64,000 nucleotides of DNA from Deltaproteobacteria bacterium (GTDB lineage: Bacteria; Desulfobacterota; Binatia; UTPRO1), in NCBI GenBank assembly GCA_029262315.1, contig JAJCZP010000005.1, forward strand, positions 1 to 64,000, in the 5' to 3' direction. Below the pieces are notes generated by a model. It ran no database searches. It was given only the letters and a program-made list of their open reading frames with translations, and was not told the DNA's origin. Every line of letters begins with the position of its first letter. Position 1 is the first letter of the stretch. This document shows, piece by piece, positions 48,925-58,303 of this stretch. The position numbers and the translations under genes are program-made.

Positions 48925-50393
48925 AGATCGCCCGGCGCGTGATGGCAGCGCTCGTCGCGTGCATGCTCCTGCCGGCGTCGGGGAGGGCCGACGACCCTGC
49001 AGTCGCGGTAGCGGTCGACCTATCTGTCAGCATGCGTGGGTTCGCTGCCACGGGTGCCATGGAGCGGGTGCTGCTCGATTTCGCCCGCGCGGTCGACTCG
49101 ATCGAATCGTTGCGCGATGCCTCTGGGCGTTCGCCGCAGAAGGAGTACTTTGGCGTCGGGCCGGAGACGGCCAAGCTGCCGTCCGTCACCCATCTATGGA
49201 GGGGCCGGGGCGCGGCGTACGGCAAATCCCGCGCCGATCTCGAGAACGCACTGCGGAGCGATAGCCTGCGCGCTGCCACGGTGGCGGCACTGTTCACCGA
49301 TGGTCAGCCGAGTGCCACCCGCAAAGGGCTGACAGCCCCGTGCGAGCCGGGCGAACGGCCGACGTTTCGTGAGCTTCAGGGAGTGATTCAAGGGCTCAGG
49401 CGCGAGGGCCGTCCGGTGTGGCTCCTGCTCGAGAGGGTCTCGTTCCAGGGAACGATCTTCCTCAATTGTGGGAGTATGAGCACCGTGCTGAAGCAGCAGT
49501 CGGATCCGGGCATCAAGTGCCGACTGGGCGGCGAATGTCGGGCGGAGCGCGCCGGCGAGCGTGCGATGCTGACGCTCCTGGTCGGCGCGCCGCGGCAGCC
49601 GGAGCTGGTGCGGATGGTGGTGGCGGCATACTTGGACCAGCGCCTGCAGGCTGATGGCGATGCCGTCGCCATCGATCTCGCTGGCGCGCCTCCAATGTGG
49701 AAGGCGCTCGAGTCGTCCACCAAGGGATGGCTCGCGACGTCCACGATCGAGGGATCGGGCGTGCCCGGCAGATCGAACGTGCGGGTACGTTGTCACGAGC
49801 GTTCGCTCCGCGACCAGGGTCCGTCGGCTGCCCGCATTCGCGTGGCGGCGACGCGACAGACGTTCCGGGACGGCATGCTGGCGCTCTGGGACGCCGGCGT
49901 GCCGCGAGCGCGGGTGCTCCACGGCGGCACGGACAAGCGCCTGCACCTGCTGGGCGAGTTCGGCTTCGAGCGCGAGTTTCTGTTGCAGGAGGGAGCGCCG
50001 ACGTTGGAGGGTTCGTGTACCGCGGCCTGGAATCGATACGAACGCTACTGGCAGCGGGAGCGAGAGCGCGGCGCCGAGGTGCCCGTACCCGCCGGGTGCG
50101 GTGGTCACGACACCAGCTGGTGTGCGGATCTTCTCGCGCTTTGCGATTGCGGGCGCCCGCGTGAGACGTCGGCGACGATCGTCGTCGCGCACCGGGTCGT
50201 TCCGCGGGCACGCGCGGTACGTCGGGCGCTCGAGCGCGAGGGTCTGGCCGTCGATCACGGGGCGAGCTGGCTGGCGCAGCTCGAGCGCATCGAGGGCCTG
50301 GGTGGTCTGATCGAGGCGCTGGGGCGCGGCGAGCGGCCGCGGCGGATGCTCCAGGTCCTATCGGTTCGGGTGGTTCCAGCGGGTGCGAAGTAG
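48921..50393 (+). CDS. Exported VWA (von Willebrand A)-domain protein
   Basis: Signal peptide MKIARRVMAALVACMLLPASGRADDP, then MIDAS motifs AVAVAVDLSVSMRGF and VAALFTDGQPSA; overlaps the upstream stop (ATGA). Confidence 0.72.
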   Translation: MKIARRVMAALVACMLLPASGRADDPAVAVAVDLSVSMRGFAATGAMERVLLDFARAVDSIESLRDASGRSPQKEYFGVGPETAKLPSVTHLWRGRGAAYGKSRADLENALRSDSLRAATVAALFTDGQPSATRKGLTAPCEPGERPTFRELQGVIQGLRREGRPVWLLLERVSFQGTIFLNCGSMSTVLKQQSDPGIKCRLGGECRAERAGERAMLTLLVGAPRQPELVRMVVAAYLDQRLQADGDAVAIDLAGAPPMWKALESSTKGWLATSTIEGSGVPGRSNVRVRCHERSLRDQGPSAARIRVAATRQTFRDGMLALWDAGVPRARVLHGGTDKRLHLLGEFGFEREFLLQEGAPTLEGSCTAAWNRYERYWQRERERGAEVPVPAGCGGHDTSWCADLLALCDCGRPRETSATIVVAHRVVPRARAVRRALEREGLAVDHGASWLAQLERIEGLGGLIEALGRGERPRRMLQVLSVRVVPAGAK

Positions 50394-50407
50394 GATACTG
50401 GCTGCCG

Positions 50408-52129
50408 ATGCTGAGCGCCTTACACCTCCCCTTCTTCTTCACGTTGCTGGCCGGCCTGATCTTCTGGGCGACGCGACGGACCCGGGAGGGCTGGAGGACA
50501 CTTGCCGAAGATGGTCGTCTCCTGGAGACGGCGCTCGGCGAATCCGAGCCGTTGGATGACCAGGAGGCAACGGAGGACCGTCCGCGGCCGCTGAATCTGC
50601 CCCGGTTTCTCTGGACGTTGTCGCAGAGCCGCTCCGGTCAATCACTGATCTCCGCGGCGGAGGCCAGCGCTCTCTACGAGGGCGAGCTCGCTGACGTTAC
50701 CGACGATCTCTCTCGCATCGCGAACCTCAGTCTGCTGACGGGCGTGTGCGGCACGCTGACAGGCATGCTGCTGGCGATTACGCGGCCGGGCGCGACCTCG
50801 GACATAGGCGTTGTGCTGGGGGAGGCGGCGGGCGCGTTCATTGTAACGGTCATCGGGATATTCCTTGCCGCGGCGGTTACTGTCGTCCAGGCTGTTCTCG
50901 CGCGGAGGATCGCCGCGAACTCCGAGCGGGTCGCCCTCGTATGGACGGCGATGGTCGCGGCAACTCCCCTTGGGTCCGGAGTCGACCGGAGCGCGCGTGT
51001 CTCGAAGCGCACCATCGAGGCCGTGGATACGGCGCTCGTCGAGATGCGTGGCCTGCTCGACAGCATCCCCGGGACCGTCCGTGATCAGGAGGAGGCGTTC
51101 CGGACGAGTCTCGCGCAGGTGTGCGAACGCTTCGAGGGGACTCTTTCGACGGCGCAGGGGGCCGTCGTCATCGCGACACAGCAGCGTGAGGAGGCGCAGA
51201 GCGCACTGACCGGCACGCTGCAGAAACTCGACGGAGATGTCGAGTCGGTGCGCCAGGATATTCAAGGACTCCAGCAGCTCGTCAAGACTCATGAAAACAT
51301 GGTGGCATCTATCGAGGCGGCTGCCACCACCATGCGCGCCGTGTCGAACGAGGCGCTGACCAGTCAGGAGCAGTACGTCAAAGTGCTCCACGGCCTCCGC
51401 GACGGGTTCAAGGAGACAATGGCGGCAACGCAGCGCGACCTTGGCAGCCTGAAGCAGCAGATTGGCGAGTTGGGGCGGCAGCATGCCGAGTTGCTGCAGG
51501 CGACGACACGTCAGCTCAGCAACGAGATCTCGACGCTGCTGAAGACCAACTTCGAGCAGCTGAGCCGCGTCGAAGAGGAACTCTTTCAGCAGCTCATCAA
51601 TCTCAAGAACCTGGCACCGGGAGTACGCGACGCGATCGACACGATCGAGCCCGGAGCGACGGCGGCGAGCGCCGCCATCAAGGTGCTGTCCGAAACGTCG
51701 GTCACGACCTCGACGGAGGTCGAGGCCAGTCTGCAGCGTGTGCAGCAGCGTCTCGAGGGTGTGGGAGACGAGTTCGAGCGCAGCTTGGGCGCTATGCGGG
51801 AGTCGGTGACGCGGGTTGGGACCGCCGCGCAGGATGCCATCAGGGCGACCGGTGAGAGCGTGCAGGACACGTTGCGGTTGACGCGTTGGGTGCTCGTTCC
51901 CGGCGCTGCGTTCGCGGTGCTGTGGATCGCGTGGCTTGCGGGGTCGTCTTTCCTCGAGGCCGACGAGCCGCTTGCCGTCGTGGTTGATCCGATGCCCGCG
52001 GCAACGGTTGATCTGCCCGCGATTGCGCTGCCCCCGGGTCCGAACGAGGTCGCTGTACAACCGACGCTCCCCCTGGCGGTGGCGACTCCCGAGCGCGATG
52101 TCCTCGAGTTCTCGGAGGAAGAGCGCTGA
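50408..52129 (+). CDS. MotA/TolQ/ExbB proton-channel family protein with long coiled-coil tail (ZorA-like; pair 2)
   Basis: 573 aa. SLLTGVCGTLTGMLLAITRPGATSDIGVVLGEAAGAFIVTVIGIFLAAAVTVVQAVLARRI matches the ExbB/MotA core; ~300-aa coiled coil; extra C-terminal TM. Confidence 0.85.
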   Translation: MLSALHLPFFFTLLAGLIFWATRRTREGWRTLAEDGRLLETALGESEPLDDQEATEDRPRPLNLPRFLWTLSQSRSGQSLISAAEASALYEGELADVTDDLSRIANLSLLTGVCGTLTGMLLAITRPGATSDIGVVLGEAAGAFIVTVIGIFLAAAVTVVQAVLARRIAANSERVALVWTAMVAATPLGSGVDRSARVSKRTIEAVDTALVEMRGLLDSIPGTVRDQEEAFRTSLAQVCERFEGTLSTAQGAVVIATQQREEAQSALTGTLQKLDGDVESVRQDIQGLQQLVKTHENMVASIEAAATTMRAVSNEALTSQEQYVKVLHGLRDGFKETMAATQRDLGSLKQQIGELGRQHAELLQATTRQLSNEISTLLKTNFEQLSRVEEELFQQLINLKNLAPGVRDAIDTIEPGATAASAAIKVLSETSVTTSTEVEASLQRVQQRLEGVGDEFERSLGAMRESVTRVGTAAQDAIRATGESVQDTLRLTRWVLVPGAAFAVLWIAWLAGSSFLEADEPLAVVVDPMPAATVDLPAIALPPGPNEVAVQPTLPLAVATPERDVLEFSEEER

Positions 52130-53037
52130 GGCGCCGCTCCCGAGGAATCGAGGTCTGGCCCGCTCTCGCGGACATGATGGCGGGCATCGCACTCCTGCTC
52201 GTCGTGGCCTTTCTTGCGACGAGCAGCGTCCTGAGCGGCAGCAAGGGGGAGCTGGAGGATCTCCGCCAGGAGCAGGAACGGTTGCTGGCGGAGACCACGG
52301 CATTGCGTGAGCGGGAGCGCCTCAACGGCAAGAGCGACGAAGAGGTTCGAACCGATCTCCTCGCGAGTGCGCACCGGGTCCGCGAGCTGCTGAGCCAGCT
52401 CGAGGCGGACAAGAGACGCATTGAGGCCCTTGAGCGTCGTATCGCAGAGGCCGGCGGCTACGAGGACCGCATCGGTGTGCAGCGGAGCTTGGTACGTCTC
52501 GTCGCCGAGGAGTTGACGCGCGCCGGGGTGAGCGTCGACATCGACGAGGACACTGGGACGCTGATCGTGCCGGACAACGTTCTGTTCAAGCGGCAGAGTG
52601 CGACGTTGCCGGCGTCGGGCCGCCGACGACAGAAGGTCCTCGATATCGGCCGTGCCATCGTGAAGCTGCTGAAGCAGGAGGAGTCCGCGCGGAAGATCGC
52701 TCGTATCGAGGTGAGCGGCCACACCGACAAGACCGGCGGCTTGGCGCTCAATCTGCTGCTCTCTCGCGCTCGTGCGGGCGCGCTCGTCGATGCGTGGGTG
52801 CGGAGCGCGCGTACCACCGATCCGTGCATCGTCGGTAAGCTGTTGCCGGTCGGGATGGGCCCGAGTCGCCCACTGATCGCCGACGAGTCCGCAGCAACGA
52901 ACGCGCGCTGCGGCGACGAGCGGGATCGCCCCGAGACTCGTATTGACGAGAGCCGCGGGTGCGCCCGGAACCGCCGCATCGAGATCTCGATTCTTCCGAA
53001 GGATCCGACGCGTCCCGAGATTCCGGGATGCCCATGA
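52126..53037 (+). CDS. OmpA/MotB-family protein (ZorB-like; pair 2)
   Basis: IEVWPALADMMAGIALLLVVAFLATSS (TM with MotB-like Asp), coiled coil, OmpA domain IEVSGHTDKTGGLALNLLLSRARAGALVDAWV...NRRIEISI. Start codon uncertain (CTG at 52126 or ATG at 52174). Confidence 0.85.
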   Translation: MRRRSRGIEVWPALADMMAGIALLLVVAFLATSSVLSGSKGELEDLRQEQERLLAETTALRERERLNGKSDEEVRTDLLASAHRVRELLSQLEADKRRIEALERRIAEAGGYEDRIGVQRSLVRLVAEELTRAGVSVDIDEDTGTLIVPDNVLFKRQSATLPASGRRRQKVLDIGRAIVKLLKQEESARKIARIEVSGHTDKTGGLALNLLLSRARAGALVDAWVRSARTTDPCIVGKLLPVGMGPSRPLIADESAATNARCGDERDRPETRIDESRGCARNRRIEISILPKDPTRPEIPGCP

Positions 53038-53181
53038 GGCACGGTAGCCGGATGTCATAGCGAACTGTGTCGTTTTGGCGCAGAGCATATAGGGTACCGC
53101 TCGCCGCTCTTGCGTGCGCCCTCCGCGGTGCCGTACTGCTCCGAAGACGAGCGCGGACACTTCCGCGAGGAGCGGTAAAAG

Positions 53182-53709
53182 ATGAAGATTCAGACGATCT
53201 CGGCATGGGTAGCCAGCGTGGTCTTTGTCGCCGCGGTGGGTTGCGATAGCGGCAACGGAGCAAGGAAGATCGATACGGCGACGGCTCCCGCACAGGCGGT
53301 ACAAAGCCCGGAGGTCGGTCGACCGCTCGAAGGAAAATTCGCCTCGGCGGAGCTCTTCGGTGAGACGGGTGCATCGCCACGATGGGGCAGCGGATGGATC
53401 GACCTCGCGAGTTCCATCAACGTCGCGGCAGGCGACCGACTCCGACTCAAGATTGGCGGGACGGCTAAGAAAGTCGTGGTGCGGTTGCTACCGCTTGGCG
53501 GCGATCCGAATACGTCGTTCGGCGTGGTCGGCGGCGTCCTTGTAGTTCCGGCGAATCGGGTCCTGGAGGTGCCAATCGAGGGGGCGCGCGAAAACATCGT
53601 GCAGATCTCGGTGCACGGTCGCCAGAATCCGTTTGGGAAGTTCCCGCTCGGGGCCAACAACGGCCCGGCAAGCATCGAGAACGCCGTTCTTCTCAGAGCC
53701 GTTCGGTAG
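53182..53709 (+). CDS. Small lipoprotein
   Basis: 175 aa. Lipobox-like VFVAAVGC-DSGNG. Confidence 0.6.
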   Translation: MKIQTISAWVASVVFVAAVGCDSGNGARKIDTATAPAQAVQSPEVGRPLEGKFASAELFGETGASPRWGSGWIDLASSINVAAGDRLRLKIGGTAKKVVVRLLPLGGDPNTSFGVVGGVLVVPANRVLEVPIEGARENIVQISVHGRQNPFGKFPLGANNGPASIENAVLLRAVR

Positions 53710-53720
53710 GAGGCATCTCG

Positions 53721-54137
53721 ATGATCTCCCTGCCGCTCTTTATCGCGATCGCCGGCCTGGCGGTTTCTACGGGCGCGTTCGTCTATGTGATCGTCGACAG
53801 CTTCGGCGACGCGTTCGGAAAGCGCCGCACGGCAGCGCTCGCGGCGATCGCTACGGCGCTGATCTTTCTCGGAGTGCTCAGCGCCATCGCTGCTAACAAC
53901 GAGTATTGGCGACAGCGGAACCTCACCAGGCTCGGGACCCAGATCGTCAGTGCGTTGGCGGCGCGCGACATGTCTGCGGAGGAGATTTTCATTCGCTTTC
54001 TGGGCGAGGACCCCGCTGCCGTCAATACAGCCCTGGTTCGCGCACAATCACACGGCGTCGTCAGTATCGATCAGCACTTCTTCCTGACATCGGGCGGCGC
54101 TCAGCATCTCGTCCGCATCTACGGGGTGCCGCGCTAG
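53721..54137 (+). CDS. Small 2-TM protein with C-terminal helical (possibly winged-helix-like) segment
   Basis: 138 aa. LPLFIAIAGLAVSTGAFVYVIV and AALAAIATALIFLGVLSAIAA; ORF follows the lipoprotein closely. Confidence 0.6.
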   Translation: MISLPLFIAIAGLAVSTGAFVYVIVDSFGDAFGKRRTAALAAIATALIFLGVLSAIAANNEYWRQRNLTRLGTQIVSALAARDMSAEEIFIRFLGEDPAAVNTALVRAQSHGVVSIDQHFFLTSGGAQHLVRIYGVPR

Positions 54138-54665
54138 CGGTCACACGCGGCTTCGAGTGCGACTCGGTTTTCAACAGCCGCTTGACGGGTCGAGATGTGC
54201 CTCTCGGTTTCGGCGCTGTGGTTGGGGTGTCGGTGGGGCGAGGGTGTTGCCTAGCTTTGGCGCTCCGGGCTGTTCGCAGGGTCACGCTACGTCGTCGCGT
54301 TCCGGGCTCGTTGCTGATCGGCAGGTCCCCGCGAAAGATGACCTTGCTGAGGCAACCAGCGCGACGGCCGTGTGTCAATATGGATCAGCGGGTAGGGGCG
54401 TCGAGGAGCGCGTGCAGGGAAATATGCTGAAAGAAGCACACGCGAGCGTTGCCACTCCGCCCGCGCTTTCGTAGGGTAGCCCCTCTCCTGGATGCGATCG
54501 CCGTTCGCTTTCGACTCCACGGATCTCCTTCTAGTCCATCAAGTCCATGAGCGGTGTAACGCTTACTCTTCAAGCGGCATTGGCGCGTGACCAGAGACGC
54601 GGGGCGCGAGTCATCATTCGCGTACCTTGGTCCAGTGTGGCAGCGCTCGAGGAGTTGCTCGTTTG

Positions 54666-55754
54666 ATGGGTTCCAGCACGGTGAGGACCCCGCTCGACAG
54701 CGACCGTCTCGAAAGCACGATAGGATGGATTCGCAACGGCGGGATCGCCATCGTGCTCATCCTTGCACTTGTGCATGTAGGGCTCGAGTGGGGTGCGGCA
54801 GAAAGCCCGGGGCAAGGCCCGGCTTCGACGACTCCCGAGTCAACGGCGGAGTCGTCAGCAGACGTAGGATCGAAGGCGACGGGCGAGGCGGGCAAACCCG
54901 AGCCGACCGGGCTTCGCAGTGCGCCGGTCCGCTTTGCGAAGGAGCAGCTACCGTGGTGGATCGTGAGATTGGGACTGGCCCACATGCTGTTCTTGACGTT
55001 GATTACGCTGATGTTCGTCCAGAAAGGCAATCCGTATCAGCTGAACAACATCGAGCTCGGACGCCTGCATGCGATGGCGGGATATCTCCACACACTCATC
55101 GGTGCGCTCGGGGCGATCAGCGTCGGGGCTTTGGGGGTGGCGAGAGGGGCCCCCTCGGATGAGGCACTCGGAGCGATGCTCTTCTACGTCGGGCTCGCGC
55201 TGTCGACCAGTATCGTCGGGTGGTGGGCTGGGAGCGAGTTCCAGCGAAGTTCTCGTGGCGCGACCCAGACAGAGAAGCCCGAGGAAAAGGCCGAGGCCGC
55301 TAGTTGTGCATCACCCCGCTCGCAGGCTGCGCTCGCCGAGTTAGAAGAACTGAAGACTCTACTCTCCGGTCTGCACGCGAAGCTCGATGCGGAGGCGAGT
55401 GCCACTGCGACCTGCTGCGAGAAGAACGAGGCTCATCTCGCGACCATGCGGCGAGATCTCGATGCGCTCTGGCGGCGGGTGCGCGCCGAGGGACGGAGAT
55501 CGAGGGTGCATGCCTCGAGGGAACGCGCACGGGCCGTTGCGCAGATGAGACAAGCCCTGCGCGAGCACACCGAGGACGCACGGCGAGCCTGTGCGGAGAA
55601 GATGGAGCGGATTCAGCGCGATTTCGAAGCGACGACACGACACCAGAGTAGAAAGTTCCAGAAGGCCATGAAGGCGTGCGTCAAAATATTGAAGGAGGCC
55701 GCCGACATTCTTTCGGGCATGCGGTCGCGGGGGCAAGGGCCCGAGAATGAGTGA
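54666..55754 (+). CDS. Multi-TM protein with C-terminal coiled coil (MotA/ZorA-like layout; pair 3)
   Basis: TM segments GIAIVLILALVHVGLEWG, LGLAHMLFLTLITLMFVQ, LHTLIGALGAISVGALGV and MLFYVGLALSTSIVGWWAG, then ~170-aa coiled coil. Confidence 0.6.
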   Translation: MGSSTVRTPLDSDRLESTIGWIRNGGIAIVLILALVHVGLEWGAAESPGQGPASTTPESTAESSADVGSKATGEAGKPEPTGLRSAPVRFAKEQLPWWIVRLGLAHMLFLTLITLMFVQKGNPYQLNNIELGRLHAMAGYLHTLIGALGAISVGALGVARGAPSDEALGAMLFYVGLALSTSIVGWWAGSEFQRSSRGATQTEKPEEKAEAASCASPRSQAALAELEELKTLLSGLHAKLDAEASATATCCEKNEAHLATMRRDLDALWRRVRAEGRRSRVHASRERARAVAQMRQALREHTEDARRACAEKMERIQRDFEATTRHQSRKFQKAMKACVKILKEAADILSGMRSRGQGPENE

Positions 55755-56421
55755 GCAGCCGGCCGACGTCGACGTTGCGATGCAGTCGGAGATTTTCGTC
55801 GTCTTGGCGGTCGTGTTCAGCCTCCTTGCGGCGGTCGCGCTGCTGTCCTCTGACGGGAGGCCCGAGCAGATTACGATCTACGAGGCGACCGTCCAGAACA
55901 TCACCACTCAGGCCTTCACCCTAGACCACAAGCTGCTACGATTCGAAAGTAGGGACTATGAAATCCCCATCGATGCGGCAAAGAAGGCGTACGCGTGGGT
56001 CGAGCGCTGCGCCAAAGTGTGCGGGAGCGACACGCTAGAGGTAGTGGGGCATGCCGACCCAATTCCTGTCGGCAGTTTGAAGCACCCGAGCATCGACACG
56101 GCGCTGAACCGCTATGCGAATCGTGAGGATCATCCGCCACTCGAGTTCCATTCCAATTTGGTGCTTGGCCTGGCTCGAGCGCTCTCGTTTGTTCGGTACT
56201 TCGAGAGCAAGCGGGAGGGCACCTGGTTGTCGAAGATGAACGTGCGGCCCTATAGCGCGGGTTCCATGGTCGAGAACGGTGATCGTGATAGGGCGGGACA
56301 GGTCGTGGAGGATCCGACGCGGAGGAGGATCGAGCTCCGATTGAGCTGGGATGGCGACCCGCCGAACGGAGTGGATGCCGAGGAAATGCGAGTGGCTTGC
56401 GCGGAGAATGTCGAAAGCTGA
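55747..56421 (+). CDS. OmpA/MotB-like protein (pair 3)
   Basis: TM EIFVVLAVVFSLLAAVALLSS; OmpA-like LEVVGHADPIPVG...SNLVLGLARALSFVRYF...VRPYSAGSM...DPTRRRIELRLSW; 8-nt overlap with the upstream gene. Confidence 0.7.
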   Translation: MSEQPADVDVAMQSEIFVVLAVVFSLLAAVALLSSDGRPEQITIYEATVQNITTQAFTLDHKLLRFESRDYEIPIDAAKKAYAWVERCAKVCGSDTLEVVGHADPIPVGSLKHPSIDTALNRYANREDHPPLEFHSNLVLGLARALSFVRYFESKREGTWLSKMNVRPYSAGSMVENGDRDRAGQVVEDPTRRRIELRLSWDGDPPNGVDAEEMRVACAENVES

Positions 56422-57683
56422 TGGAGGGGCTGTTCGCGTCCGGCGCGTCAAGGGCTGCGGCGGGGCGGTCGTGGGCCTGGGGGGTGACGTGGGGCATTGC
56501 CGCGGTCGGCCTGATGTCGTTCCTCGCCGGAGCGGGTTCGACAGGTGCCTACGGCTCTGGCGATCGTGTGACGCTGATGGAGCGAGCGCTGCACATTCCA
56601 GGGCATCCGTCTCCAGGTGTCGACACGGTTTCGACTCGCTTCCGGAGCGGATCACTGGCGACCGTGTTGGCGGTGGATGCGCGGAGCGGCTGGCTCCAGA
56701 TTCGTGGAACTGCGAAGGATGGCAGCGCGGCGACGGGGTGGATCGTACGGCGCTACGTGCAGAGTCGCAGCGGGCGCGTTGACGGCTGGGCGATTCCGCT
56801 CGTGGCGTCTGATCTGACGTGGTGTCCTCCGCGTGGGTCGTCGGAGCCGCACCCGAGTGGTCGGTTGCGAATCGCCACGTGGAACCTCCACAATTTGCAC
56901 GCCAAGGACGGCGGCGCCGTCTATGGCCCACCTCGTCCCTCGGTGCGACGGAGCGCGACGGACTACGAGCGCATCCGCTGTTACGTGCGGATGTTCGATG
57001 CGGACATCCTGGCGGTGCAGGAGGTGGATGGGACGGCGGCGTTGCGGCGCGTGGTCGATGCGGAGGTGTACGATGTCGCGGTGTCCAGTCGTCCTCGCCC
57101 CCCGGGCATGGGGGGAAAGCAGAACACGGGTTTTGCGTTCAAGAAGGGATTGGACGTACGCAGGCGTCCGGATTTCAAGGCGCTGGCGTTTGGGAGCGGG
57201 AGGCTGCGCTACGGGACGAGGATCGACGTGCGGGTGAAGGGCCGCACGTACCAGTTGATGAGCGTTCACCTGAAGAGCGGGTGCTTCGGCGGAGAATCCA
57301 GCGCCCGAGCGTGCGACGTGTTGCGAGAGCAAATACCCGTACTTGAGCGCTGGATCGATGCGGCCGTAGCGGCACAGACGCCGTTCCTCGTGCTCGGCGA
57401 TTTTAACCGACGCTTCAATCTTCCCGGAGACGATCTCTGGGCGACGCTCGACGACGGAGTCCCTCGTGGGCTCGATCTCACCACGCTGACGGAGAACATG
57501 CCGATCAGCTGCAGGGAGAACAAGTTTGCATCCTTCGTCGACCATATCGTACTGAATGCCGATAGTGCGAAGATGATCGACCGTACCTCATTTCGGCACA
57601 TCACCTATCGACAGCAGGACCGTGCGCAGTGGGACAGGATCTCGGACCATTGTCCGGTCGTGGTCGAGCTGTGGCCGGAGTGA
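56421..57683 (+). CDS. Endonuclease/exonuclease/phosphatase (EEP) family protein with N-terminal signal/TM and SH3-like domain
   Basis: LRIATWNLHNLH, ILAVQEVDG, MSVHLKSGCFGG, LVLGDFNRRF and ISDHCPVVVELWPE are the EEP motifs. N-term WGVTWGIAAVGLMSFLAGAG. ATG overlaps the upstream stop (TGATG). Confidence 0.9.
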   Translation: MEGLFASGASRAAAGRSWAWGVTWGIAAVGLMSFLAGAGSTGAYGSGDRVTLMERALHIPGHPSPGVDTVSTRFRSGSLATVLAVDARSGWLQIRGTAKDGSAATGWIVRRYVQSRSGRVDGWAIPLVASDLTWCPPRGSSEPHPSGRLRIATWNLHNLHAKDGGAVYGPPRPSVRRSATDYERIRCYVRMFDADILAVQEVDGTAALRRVVDAEVYDVAVSSRPRPPGMGGKQNTGFAFKKGLDVRRRPDFKALAFGSGRLRYGTRIDVRVKGRTYQLMSVHLKSGCFGGESSARACDVLREQIPVLERWIDAAVAAQTPFLVLGDFNRRFNLPGDDLWATLDDGVPRGLDLTTLTENMPISCRENKFASFVDHIVLNADSAKMIDRTSFRHITYRQQDRAQWDRISDHCPVVVELWPE

Positions 57684-57899
57684 CGGTGGTGCGTTGAAGA
57701 GGCCGCACGAGCGACGGCGGCGACGCGATCAGGGATGTCGGTTCGGGCAGGCAAGGCTGCAGTGTCTCCCTGCGCACGGCCGGATCCCCGGGGAGGCGAG
57801 AACAAGGCCCATCCCAGTTTGGTGCATCTCATGCAGGCGCAGGACTCGGGCAGCGTACAGCCGAGCGGTCCAACCGCCTCGCCGAGCTCATCAAGGTCC

Positions 57900-58303
57900 G
57901 CGTGAAGGCGGCGGAGGGAGCTGCACAACGAGGGTCAACTCAGCCCCGAGCCGTCGCAGGCGTGTCCGGCCCCCTTCGCCGCGCACTGCGAGCGCACCGC
58001 CGTCGTGGCCAGCGGCCAGCCTCTGTCCCACCACCTCAGTGCGCTGTTGGGCCGAGGTGTGGGACGCGCTCTGTGCGATTCCGCCGGAAGACAAGCTCGG
58101 CGCAGCCGGCGCGCAAATGCTCGGGGAGATGTTTCTGGCCGGCAAGGGCGTCCCCCAGAACGATCGATCGGCAGGCGCTGGAGTGGCTCCAGCGCTGCAC
58201 ACGATTGCGACTCCCCGGTCCTTGCGAGTCTCGCGTTCGGTACGTCGAGTACAAGATGAACTCTGCGCGTGCACGCGCCTGCAAAGAACGCCCCGAACGG
58301 TAG
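57900..58303 (+). pseudogene. Frame-disrupted Sel1-repeat-like gene
   Basis: GAQMLGEMFLAGKGVPQND in one frame continues as RQALEWLQRCTRLRLP...ACKERPER* in another; a GATCGATC duplication at ~58162-58169 lies at the frame switch. Confidence 0.5.

Noticed and set aside
50642-53304. Long minus-strand ORFs 50642-52303 and 51586-53304
   Set aside because: Antisense to the strongly supported ExbB/MotA and OmpA genes.
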